Assembly: GCA_029937655.1 (NCBI GenBank)
Contig: JAPYPK010000049.1
Span: forward strand, 1-11,124
Length of the DNA stretch: 11,124 nucleotides
Source: Nitrospinaceae bacterium
GTDB lineage: Bacteria > Nitrospinota > Nitrospinia > Nitrospinales > VA-1
Direction of reading: 5' to 3'
In this document: positions 1 through 6,476 of the stretch, piece after piece
How positions within the stretch are numbered: the first letter of the stretch is position 1
Layout of the letters: each line of letters begins with the position of its first letter
Position numbers and translations under genes: made by a program
Notes under the pieces: model-generated
The model's database searches: none
Told to the model about the DNA's origin: nothing
The model's input: only the letters and a program-made list of their open reading frames with translations

Positions 1-849
1 AGGCGATGGTTTTACGATAATGGGCAGCCCAAACGTTATGAGATTATTACTATGAACGAGTCATTTCATGGGCGAACCATGGCATCGCTTTCCGCCACAG
101 CACAAAAAAAGTTTCATGCTGGTTTTGGGCCCCTACTGCCTGGCTTTAAATACGTTCCATTCAATAATCTCGTTGCGTTAAAAAAGGCTATAACAAAAAA
201 AACCTGTGCCGTGCTCATAGAACCAGTCCAAGGTGAAGGAGGAGTCAACCTGGCTGACAAAACCTACCTCAAAGCCTTGCGCAAGCTCTGTAACGAAAAA
301 GGCATTCTCTTGATTTTTGATGAGGTGCAAACCGGCTTTGGAAGAACTGGCAATTTGTTTGCTTATGAGAAGTACAAAATAAAACCTGATATTATTACTC
401 TGGCCAAGGCCCTTGGCGGTGGGATCGCAATAGGAGCAATGGGTAGCACCAACAAGATAATAAAATCATTTACCCCAGGAACGCACGCAGCAACATTTGG
501 AGGGAACCCGCTAGCCTGCGCCGCCTCACTAGCCTCCTTAAAAACACTAACTAAAAAAGGATTTTTACAAAAATCCTCTTCTCAGGGAGACTATTTCCTT
601 AAACAGTTATATTGTCTAAAAGAAAATTTTTCTATAATACGAGAGGTTCGTGGAGTTGGTCTTATGCTTGCGGTTGAACTTGATCAACCAGGAGCTAATG
701 TAGTAAATGATTGCATGAAAGAAGGTTTTTTGATCAACTGCATTCAACTAAACACACTTCGTTTTCTGCCGCCGCTGATAATCACACAAAAAGAAATTGA
801 CCTTTTAATAAAAACACTTTCAAAAATTTTCACCAAGATGCAACAATAG
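1..849 (+). CDS. argD: Acetylornithine aminotransferase, 5' end outside the window (partial)
   Basis: PLP-dependent class III aminotransferase that converts N-acetylglutamate semialdehyde to N-acetylornithine in cytoplasmic arginine synthesis; homologues can also act on succinyldiaminopimelate. The reading frame is open from base 1, so the first roughly 100-120 residues of a normal ~390-residue protein are missing, and the ATG at 52 is internal. Visible family marks are SFHGRT (61-78), EPVQGEGG (220-243), DEVQTGFGRTG (319-351, where the Asp contacts the PLP ring nitrogen), and LAKALGGG, whose Lys at 406-408 is the Schiff-base lysine. The substrate and cofactor-side motif HAATFGGNPLA follows. 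The C-terminus (INC, then LRFLPPLIIT) is typical of ArgD rather than of the ornithine or GABA aminotransferase branches. The ArgF gene 27 nt downstream on the same strand supports an arginine role and a shared transcript. The stop is TAG at 847-849. Confidence 0.93.
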   Translation, partial: RRWFYDNGQPKRYEIITMNESFHGRTMASLSATAQKKFHAGFGPLLPGFKYVPFNNLVALKKAITKKTCAVLIEPVQGEGGVNLADKTYLKALRKLCNEKGILLIFDEVQTGFGRTGNLFAYEKYKIKPDIITLAKALGGGIAIGAMGSTNKIIKSFTPGTHAATFGGNPLACAASLASLKTLTKKGFLQKSSSQGDYFLKQLYCLKENFSIIREVRGVGLMLAVELDQPGANVVNDCMKEGFLINCIQLNTLRFLPPLIITQKEIDLLIKTLSKIFTKMQQ

Positions 850-876
850 GTTTTCTAATCAAGGAATCTCAATTCA

Positions 877-1773
877 GTGAAAAAAGACTTTTTAAAATTA
901 ACCGACCTAACCAAGGTTGAAGTTATCGAGCTTTTAAAAAAAGCTACCAAACTTAAAAAATTTAAGGCGGAGGGAACTCCTCACCAACCACTGAAAGGAA
1001 AATCGTTAGGGATGGTTTTTAACAAAAATTCTACCCGAACCAGAATTTCTTTCGAGGTGGGAATGTTCGAACTAGGTGGTCACTCACTATTTTTGACTCC
1101 CGATCAAATGCAACTGGGTCGCGGAGAAACCATAGCTGATTCCGCGCGTGTTCTTTCCCGTTACCTAGATGGAATTTTAATACGAACCTTTGACTTCAAT
1201 GAGGTAACTGAATTTGCCAAGCATGCCAGCATCCCGGTCATTAACGGATTGACAGATCTAAACCACCCCATTCAAGTACTTTCAGATCTATTTACTATCC
1301 ATGAGAAACTTGGGCATCTTGATGGAATTAAAATAGCATATGTTGGGGATGGTAATAACGTCGCCTACTCTTGGATTTGTGCTGCCACAATGTTTGGCTT
1401 GAAGCTTTCAATTGGCTGTCCTGCTTCATGCAAACCAAAGCTACACGAAGGGTTTAACATTACTAATTCTGTCGATATCACGGAAGATCCTATCGCCGCC
1501 GTTAAGGACGCAGACATTATCTATACAGATGTTTGGGTCAGTATGGGGCAAGAAGAAGCGCCTGAAAAAATATCTCTATTAGAACCATACCAAATCAACC
1601 AAACACTTGTGGCGGCAGCTAAGAAAGATGTGTTGGTCATGCACTGCCTACCGGCCCATAGGGAAATGGAAATCACCTCTGAAGTTCTTGAAGGAAAGCA
1701 CTCTATTGTATTTGACCAGGCAGAAAACCGCCTACATTTACAAAAAGCCCTCCTAGAAACATTACTAACATAG
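877..1773 (+). CDS. argF: Ornithine carbamoyltransferase
   Basis: Cytoplasmic enzyme that transfers the carbamoyl group from carbamoyl phosphate to ornithine, giving citrulline and phosphate. The 298 residues match the usual size. The carbamoyl-phosphate loop STRTR is at residues 52-56, HPIQ at 130-133, the ornithine-binding DVWVSMG at 218-224, and HCLPAHR with the catalytic Cys at 256-262. The SMG and HCLP motifs favour ornithine over aspartate carbamoyltransferase. The start is GTG; AAGGA at 861-865 lies 11 nt upstream, and the protein begins right at the expected LTDLT segment. The gene follows argD by 27 nt, so the pair is probably one operon for successive arginine steps. It could also be called argI, which is only a naming difference. 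No ARG-box operator is evident in the short gap. Confidence 0.96.
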   Translation: MKKDFLKLTDLTKVEVIELLKKATKLKKFKAEGTPHQPLKGKSLGMVFNKNSTRTRISFEVGMFELGGHSLFLTPDQMQLGRGETIADSARVLSRYLDGILIRTFDFNEVTEFAKHASIPVINGLTDLNHPIQVLSDLFTIHEKLGHLDGIKIAYVGDGNNVAYSWICAATMFGLKLSIGCPASCKPKLHEGFNITNSVDITEDPIAAVKDADIIYTDVWVSMGQEEAPEKISLLEPYQINQTLVAAAKKDVLVMHCLPAHREMEITSEVLEGKHSIVFDQAENRLHLQKALLETLLT

Positions 1774-1843
1774 CTCTCAATAATGGTATACCGCAACCAA
1801 ACAACTTGTTCTTTTCATGGGCTTTTGTTATCCCAACTAAGTA

Positions 1844-2914
1844 GTGATTGAATTTCAAGTTATCAAACAGCATAGCCATTCTGCTGCACGCCTCGGTCGT
1901 CTCTTGACACCACATGGAGAAATTCAAACACCAGTTTTTATGCCCGTAGGTACTCAAGGTACTGTTAAAGCACTTTCCCCTGAGGATGTCATTCAATGCG
2001 GTTCAAAAATTATTCTTGGAAATACTTACCATCTATACTTACGACCGGGGCACTTAGTTATCAAATCTCTTGGTGGGCTCCACCGGTTTATGAACTGGGA
2101 TAAACCTATCCTTACCGATAGTGGAGGATTTCAAGTTTTCAGTCTCAACAAGCTCGCCAAGGTTACCGAGGAAGGTGTTACTTTTAAATCTCACATCGAC
2201 GGCTCCACTCATTTTTTTTCCCCCGAACTTTCTATGGAAATACAAGAAGCGTTAGGATCCGATATTGCCATGACCCTCGATGAGCCAACTCCCTATCCGT
2301 CTAGTCACACCACCACGGAAAAATCTTTAAAATTATCATCTCGTTGGGCTGCACGCTGCAAAACCGCACACCAGTTAGAAAGTCAATCTCTATTCGGAAT
2401 TGTCCAAGGAGGAATGCATAAAGATTTGCGTATCCAAAGCACCAAAGAGATTACCGAGATTGGTTTTCCTGGTTACGCTATTGGAGGTTTGAGCGTAGGA
2501 GAAGAGAAAAATATCATGTACGACATTGCTGCTCACACAGCAGAATATTTACCTAAAAATAAACCACGCTATCTTATGGGGGTAGGAACACCTGAAGACC
2601 TTAGGCAATGCAGTGGTATGGGAGTTGACATGTTTGACTGCGTAATGCCGAGTAGAAATGCAAGAAACGGTTCCCTTTTTACTAGCAGGGGGAAAATCAA
2701 TATCCGCAACCTTCAATACAAAGCAGATGAAAACCCACTAGACCCGGAATGCGATTGTTACACCTGTAAAAATTATTCACGCGCCTACTTGAGGCATTTA
2801 TTCATCGCTGATGAAATTTTTGTAATGCGACTCAATACACTTCACAATATTAATTTCTACCAAAAACAAATGCAGCGTATCCGTAAAGCCATATTGGAAG
2901 ACAAACCGTTTTAA
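1844..2914 (+). CDS. tgt: Queuine/preQ1 tRNA-guanine transglycosylase
   Basis: Exchanges guanine-34 in the anticodon of GUN tRNAs (Asp, Asn, His, Tyr) for preQ1 in the bacterial queuosine pathway. The protein has 356 residues in a TIM-barrel plus zinc-site layout. TDSGGFQVFSL holds the general base Asp92; DEPTPYP has Asp146; GIVQGG is at 185-190 and GGLSVGE at 214-220; the nucleophile is Asp265 in DMFDCVMPSRNARNG. The zinc ligands are Cys303, Cys305, Cys308 and His334. The usual PTR of the nucleophile motif reads PSR here, a mild change. The GTG start at 1844 puts the N-terminus where the family begins, though no good Shine-Dalgarno sequence precedes it. The gap from argF is 70 nt. The yajC and secD genes that often follow tgt are absent; an opposed gene ends 7 nt after the stop. 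Confidence 0.96.
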   Translation: MIEFQVIKQHSHSAARLGRLLTPHGEIQTPVFMPVGTQGTVKALSPEDVIQCGSKIILGNTYHLYLRPGHLVIKSLGGLHRFMNWDKPILTDSGGFQVFSLNKLAKVTEEGVTFKSHIDGSTHFFSPELSMEIQEALGSDIAMTLDEPTPYPSSHTTTEKSLKLSSRWAARCKTAHQLESQSLFGIVQGGMHKDLRIQSTKEITEIGFPGYAIGGLSVGEEKNIMYDIAAHTAEYLPKNKPRYLMGVGTPEDLRQCSGMGVDMFDCVMPSRNARNGSLFTSRGKINIRNLQYKADENPLDPECDCYTCKNYSRAYLRHLFIADEIFVMRLNTLHNINFYQKQMQRIRKAILEDKPF

Positions 2915-2921
2915 TAAAAAA

Positions 2922-3281
2922 TCAAACCTCTTCTTCCATAATTCCACGGATCTTAAATTCATTAATTAAATAACCCGATCGCTTTGGAATTGATGACTCA
3001 ACAATAGCCTTTAAAATTTGTATTTTCTCAGAGTTAAGAACTTCTAACATACGATTAAATATTTTCTCTGAAAAATAAAGAGTAAGATTAAGCTTAGCCT
3101 CTTGATATACAAACTTATACCCTGAACGCATTGGATTATTTTTGATAGGTGCATACTCAACATGCCCCTCTCGCATAAATGTCGCTATTTCAGTCCACTC
3201 TGGTCCAACCTTTAACAGGTTTTGTCTTATATTAGAGAGAAGAATGCTTTGTTCTGGTAGTTCGTAAGTATAACTGGGCAT
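2922..3281 (-). CDS. Hypothetical protein, 119 residues
   Basis: I do not recognise this protein. It is 119 residues long, mixed charged and hydrophobic, with no signal peptide, membrane segment, cysteine cluster or obvious catalytic motif. The C-terminal half (residues 70-115) looks helical and amphipathic, and the sequence ends in an acidic MEEEV. It starts at an ATG 30 nt after the methyltransferase stop on the same strand and is the last gene of the minus-strand block, so it may be co-transcribed with the methyltransferase. No clear Shine-Dalgarno sequence is visible upstream of the ATG. The frame is uninterrupted and its AT-rich codon use resembles that of its neighbours, which supports a real gene. 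Its stop lies only 7 nt from the tgt stop, and no hairpin terminator is visible between them. Confidence 0.7.
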   Translation of the reverse strand: MPSYTYELPEQSILLSNIRQNLLKVGPEWTEIATFMREGHVEYAPIKNNPMRSGYKFVYQEAKLNLTLYFSEKIFNRMLEVLNSEKIQILKAIVESSIPKRSGYLINEFKIRGIMEEEV

Positions 3282-3311
3282 ATATTTAATTATTTTGGGT
3301 ATTGAGTGACA

Positions 3312-4136
3312 TTAACTAATTCGCACAGCCCGAATTGCCATAAACAATGGCACCTCTTTTCGGGCTCGATTTTCTCCGCGCGAACGCTTACCAGGTGCAC
3401 TTTCTTTATTCGACATCCATTCTTCCAGAGAGTCTACGCAAAGACCCGCTTTATGTAATGCTGAAAAATAATTTTGCAACGGTCGATGATAGGTCATAGT
3501 AAAATTAACCTTATCAATAAATGGAGGAGTCAGTATAGGAATTTTCATTTCATTGGCGTAACGATCTACTCGCCTGTATTCTATTTTTTTTTCATCGTCC
3601 CAACCCCAATGAGTTTGGCGAGGAATCCGAAAACAAGGGTGAGTCAAGACCATCACAAATTTTCCTTTTGGCTTGAGCCATCTTGCTACATTTTGAAACA
3701 CAGGTTCTATTTTTTCCATATTCTGCACTGCAAGAAGACAAGCAATACCATCAAACTCTTGTCCATCAAGAAGTTTTCCGTCACCCGCATTACCTAAATG
3801 ATATGTAATAGGTTTTATAGAATGAGAACGAGCCATTCGTAAAAGTTCTTCGGATGAATCTAGTCCTTCTGGCTTGATTTTTTTTGCCAAAAGAAATCGT
3901 GAAAAGACACCTTGTCCACATGCTAAATCAAGAACACGTCTCCCAGCCTTTATCTCAAGTAATTTTAAAACACCTGGCATCACTATGGTCTGGTGGTAAT
4001 CAGAACCACTCATGCCAACTAGAGAATCATACCAACGTGAAGCCTGATCCCATAAAGTTTGCTTCCTTTGACTAGATGTCCTTGAGCTTTTTACAAACGT
4101 TCGTGTATTCCGGCGAGGAATTATTTTTTTTTTCAA
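3312..4136 (-). CDS. Class I SAM-dependent methyltransferase
   Basis: Predicted S-adenosylmethionine-dependent methyltransferase of 274 residues; the substrate is unknown. The Rossmann-fold motif I is VLDLACGQG (residues 68-76), and the acidic residue ending strand 2 is Asp93 in GLDSS. The post-motif region FDGIACLLAVQNM (128-140) and LKPKGKFVMV (154-163) fit the Methyltransf_11/25 type. HPCFRIPRQTHWGWD (166-180) and YRRVDRY (187-193) resemble a family-specific substrate-side segment, but I cannot name its target. The start is TTG: it is the only ATG, GTG or TTG codon before the conserved WDQASRWYDSLVG segment, an in-frame TAG lies four codons upstream, and AGAGGG sits 5 nt before it. The first 26 residues are very basic and Ser/Thr-rich. 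The gene follows sfsA by 65 nt and precedes the 119-residue gene by 30 nt. Confidence 0.88.
   Translation of the reverse strand: MKKKIIPRRNTRTFVKSSRTSSQRKQTLWDQASRWYDSLVGMSGSDYHQTIVMPGVLKLLEIKAGRRVLDLACGQGVFSRFLLAKKIKPEGLDSSEELLRMARSHSIKPITYHLGNAGDGKLLDGQEFDGIACLLAVQNMEKIEPVFQNVARWLKPKGKFVMVLTHPCFRIPRQTHWGWDDEKKIEYRRVDRYANEMKIPILTPPFIDKVNFTMTYHRPLQNYFSALHKAGLCVDSLEEWMSNKESAPGKRSRGENRARKEVPLFMAIRAVRIS
4124..4133. repeat. Homopolymer run of ten T (A10 on the coding strand)
   Basis: An unbroken T10 run on the plus strand lies directly after the TTG start of the methyltransferase, where it encodes the opening lysines. Such runs are prone to slippage in replication, transcription and sequencing. 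Removing one base would bring two ATG codons at 4153-4158 into frame with the methyltransferase. Confidence 0.9.
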
Positions 4137-4141
4137 AACCG

Positions 4142-4147
4142 CCCTCT
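4142..4147 (-). promoter_or_regulatory. Ribosome binding site supporting the methyltransferase TTG start
   Basis: AGAGGG on the coding strand, 5 nt before the TTG at 4136. It is the best purine-rich match nearby and supports TTG initiation over the out-of-frame ATG pair further upstream, which lacks a comparable site. Confidence 0.5.
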
Positions 4148-4201
4148 ATAAACATCATAAATAAATCTACTTATTAAAAAACCTGTCTCATTAAATCTCT
4201 T

Positions 4202-4891
4202 TTAAATATTCACGGGGATCTGATTTTTGATAGAGACCGTATTTTTCGTTACGCTGCAATTATACGCGTATAACTCGACGCTAGCCAGATGAGCTTTACG
4301 CAGCCACTCACCAAATAGCGGATCTATTTGATCGTTTGAGATAATGGACCGTGCATCTGATCTTTGCGAAACAAATAGAACTGCCGCGCGATAACCTTTC
4401 CCTCGAAGAACTATAAGTTCTTTGAGATGTTTGACACCTCGTTGAGTTGGGGCATCCGGAAACTTTCCCACACCTCCTTCTACCAAACTCACCGATTTTA
4501 CTTCCACAAAAGCTTTGACATTTAAAAATTTCAATTGAAAATCAAACCGACTTTCACCACACTTAACCTCTCTATTAAAACTTTCAAAACCATTCAAACA
4601 ACTTAGGCTTCCTTTGGCTAATTCATTCTCTACAACCTTGTTTGCAAATGCCGGGTACACCGAAACCCATATGCCTTCATGACGAACTAATACCAGACTG
4701 TAGTCAGTTTTTCGTTTTGGACCAGGATTGTAAGTGAGTCGAACCCTACGACCAGGAATCATGAGACCAGGAAGTCTGCCTGGGTCAGGGACATGGGCTT
4801 TAATTTCTTGCCCATCTATCTCCACGCGTGCTAAATATCTATTTGGCCGTTCTAAAAAAATACCATCAACGACTCGATCGCCAAGTTTCAT
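4202..4891 (-). CDS. sfsA: SfsA family protein (sugar fermentation stimulation homologue)
   Basis: SfsA homologue of 229 residues, normal for the family. In E. coli the name comes from a maltose-metabolism phenotype; the biochemical role is poorly settled, with an OB-like N-terminal domain for nucleic-acid binding and a PD-(D/E)xK-type nuclease-like C-terminal domain. Seen here are the N-terminal PNRYLARVEIDG and AHVPDPGRL (residues 32-40). The nuclease-like core has Asp117 in SRFDFQL and Glu130/Lys132 in VEVKSVSLVEGG, followed by KFPDAPTQRGVKHLKEL (143-159), the most diagnostic SfsA block. The ATG start is well placed, but no strong Shine-Dalgarno sequence is visible. It sits 43 nt after nuoM, where nuoN would be expected, and no terminator hairpin is visible between them, so read-through from the nuo operon is possible. 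I see no functional link to complex I. Confidence 0.93.
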   Translation of the reverse strand: MKLGDRVVDGIFLERPNRYLARVEIDGQEIKAHVPDPGRLPGLMIPGRRVRLTYNPGPKRKTDYSLVLVRHEGIWVSVYPAFANKVVENELAKGSLSCLNGFESFNREVKCGESRFDFQLKFLNVKAFVEVKSVSLVEGGVGKFPDAPTQRGVKHLKELIVLRGKGYRAAVLFVSQRSDARSIISNDQIDPLFGEWLRKAHLASVELYAYNCSVTKNTVSIKNQIPVNI

Positions 4892-4904
4892 GCTGTATTA
4901 ATAA

Positions 4905-4922
4905 ACGGAAATGCTACGGAAA
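4905..4922. repeat. 7-nt direct repeat with 11-nt period upstream of sfsA
   Basis: ACGGAAA occurs at 4905-4911 and again at 4916-4922, separated by TGCT. On the sfsA coding strand it reads TTTCCGT-AGCA-TTTCCGT, ending 13 nt before the sfsA ATG. Two 7-nt half-sites 11 nt apart is the layout of tandem OmpR/PhoB-type response-regulator sites. The sequence itself is not a Pho box, so an operator role is only a possibility. Confidence 0.35.
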
Positions 4923-4934
4923 GTTTAATATGAT

Positions 4935-6455
4935 CTAATGGTGATCGCCCTTATCTTCACCTGCATGGAGATTAATAGTTTTTTCTAGTGTCAAAATAGA
5001 CTCAACCGATGGGCTAACTCTATCAATAAAAGGTTTAGGGTAAAGCCCAATTAAAACCACTAAAATGCATGCTGGTAGGAGAAGACCAAACTCTCTAAAA
5101 TTTATATCGGTAAGACCCTCGGGGACATGATCGTTTTTTTCCTGCATCGCACCTTGGAACATATAAAGCATATAAATGGCGGCGAAAACTATCGATAGTC
5201 CAGCCATCAACACATAAATAGTGGCGAGGTCTGCTAGTACCAGAGACGTCCAAACCCCCATGAGAATCAAAAACTCACCAACAAATCCACTCAACCCCGG
5301 AAGTCCAAGTGCTGCAAGTGTTACAAGCATAAACATGCCATATAATAATGGCATCGCCTTACCCAGCCCGCGAAAATCGTTCAAGTTGCGAGTTCCCATC
5401 TTCTTCTCAAGAATACCTACAATAATAAAGAGAGCTGAAGCAATGATCCCATGGTTGACCATCTGCAAGACACTTCCTTCTATTCCCTCTCCATTAAGAG
5501 CAAAAATACCTAATGCAATAAACCCAAGGTGACTAATACTAGAATAAGCTACAAGAGCTTTTAGGTCACGTTGCGCGATTGCAATCCACGCACCATAGAC
5601 AATTCCTGTTGCTGCTCCAAATGCAATGACCAAACCAAATTTATCGACAGCATCGGGGAAAAGAGGAAGACAAAACCTAATAATACCATAGGCTCCCGCC
5701 TTAGACATGGCCCCTGTTAAAATCAAAAGCACTGGGATAGGGCTTGACACATAAGCGTGCGGCAACCAGCTATGTAATGGGAATATAGGGATTTTGATAG
5801 CAAATGCAGACAAAAAGAACAAAAATAACCAAACCTGATCAGCAGGATCAATTTCCATATGAACGAGAGTCTGAATATTAAAACTAAACTCGTTAGTCGC
5901 TTCAAAATGAATAAGGCTCAACCAGATTATTGCAAGCAACATCAATAAGCTTCCAACAAGTGTATACAACACAAACTTTGTCGTAGCATAAACGCGGCGT
6001 CCCTCTCCCCATATTCCGATCAAAAAATAAGTAGGAACAAGCATTAACTCCCAAAACACATAAAATAAAATCAAATCTAAGGCTACAAAAACGCCAAGAG
6101 TTCCCGCCTCAAGGGCTAATAGAAGCGCCATAAAGTTACGAAAACCCACCTGTCCATCCAGTGAAAAACAAACAGCAATCAAAGAAATAAATGCCGTTAA
6201 AACAACCAACCACAAACTAATCCCATCCACTCCTACCTGATAGTTGATATGGAACATAGGAACCCAGGCAAGGGTTTCGCTAAACTGCATACCCTGCATA
6301 GAGGAGTCAAACCTTGTTAGCAAGACAAGCGATGCCAGAAAAGTAAACCCAGCCGCTCCGACGGAAATATTACGGACAGCTCTAGCGTCGTCCTTATTCA
6401 CGAACAGGAGACTCAGCGCTGCTATCAATGGAGTGAAAACAATGAGTGTCAACAT
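4935..6455 (-). CDS. nuoM: NADH-quinone oxidoreductase subunit M
   Basis: Antiporter-like, proton-pumping membrane subunit of complex I; 506 residues, consistent with the usual ~14 membrane helices. Key charged residues are present: Glu136 in FWELMLVPTYFLIG (TM5), Lys221 in FAIKIPIFPLH (TM7), Lys252 in SKAGAYG (TM8), His335 in NHGIIASALF and Glu394 in GFVGEF (TM12). The segment after Lys221 reads HSWLPHAYVSSPIP rather than the common WLPDAH-EAPTAG pattern, so this is a divergent NuoM subtype, though still much closer to NuoM than to NuoL or NuoN. The ATG lies 21 nt after the nuoL stop, with a weak AAGAG upstream. The C-terminus is a short His- and acid-rich tail (HAGEDKGDHH). It is the last nuo gene in the window. 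Confidence 0.96.
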   Translation of the reverse strand: MLTLIVFTPLIAALSLLFVNKDDARAVRNISVGAAGFTFLASLVLLTRFDSSMQGMQFSETLAWVPMFHINYQVGVDGISLWLVVLTAFISLIAVCFSLDGQVGFRNFMALLLALEAGTLGVFVALDLILFYVFWELMLVPTYFLIGIWGEGRRVYATTKFVLYTLVGSLLMLLAIIWLSLIHFEATNEFSFNIQTLVHMEIDPADQVWLFLFFLSAFAIKIPIFPLHSWLPHAYVSSPIPVLLILTGAMSKAGAYGIIRFCLPLFPDAVDKFGLVIAFGAATGIVYGAWIAIAQRDLKALVAYSSISHLGFIALGIFALNGEGIEGSVLQMVNHGIIASALFIIVGILEKKMGTRNLNDFRGLGKAMPLLYGMFMLVTLAALGLPGLSGFVGEFLILMGVWTSLVLADLATIYVLMAGLSIVFAAIYMLYMFQGAMQEKNDHVPEGLTDINFREFGLLLPACILVVLIGLYPKPFIDRVSPSVESILTLEKTINLHAGEDKGDHH

Positions 6456-6476
6456 ACTAGTTACTCTTGTACCGAG

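Noticed and set aside
1817..1840. Mini reading frame (ATG to TAA, 7 codons) just before tgt and in its frame
   Set aside because: It has no ribosome site and no run of regulatory codons. It could be a leader, but nothing beyond its position supports that.
1774..1843. Possible tgt promoter (TGGTATACC resembles an extended -10) or preQ1 riboswitch in the argF-tgt gap
   Set aside because: The -10 match is partial and lacks a matching -35, and I could not find a preQ1-type pseudoknot layout in the 70 nt.
1521..1996. Two minus-strand frames across the argF 3' end and the tgt 5' end
   Set aside because: Both lie antisense to strongly conserved coding sequence, and their translations show no domain or plausible composition.
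2915..2921. Bidirectional terminator between tgt and the 119-codon gene
   Set aside because: The gap is 7 nt and no stable hairpin with flanking T-runs is visible at or near it.
4137..4201. Promoter upstream of the methyltransferase (TATGAT on the coding strand)
   Set aside because: The -10-like hexamer is good, but the region 17 nt upstream has no -35 match, and AT-rich spacers often contain such hexamers.
5221..5532. 103-codon plus-strand frame inside nuoM, and similar plus-strand frames inside nuoL, nuoJ and nuoH
   Set aside because: They mirror conserved membrane-protein codons on the opposite strand and carry no recognisable motif of their own.
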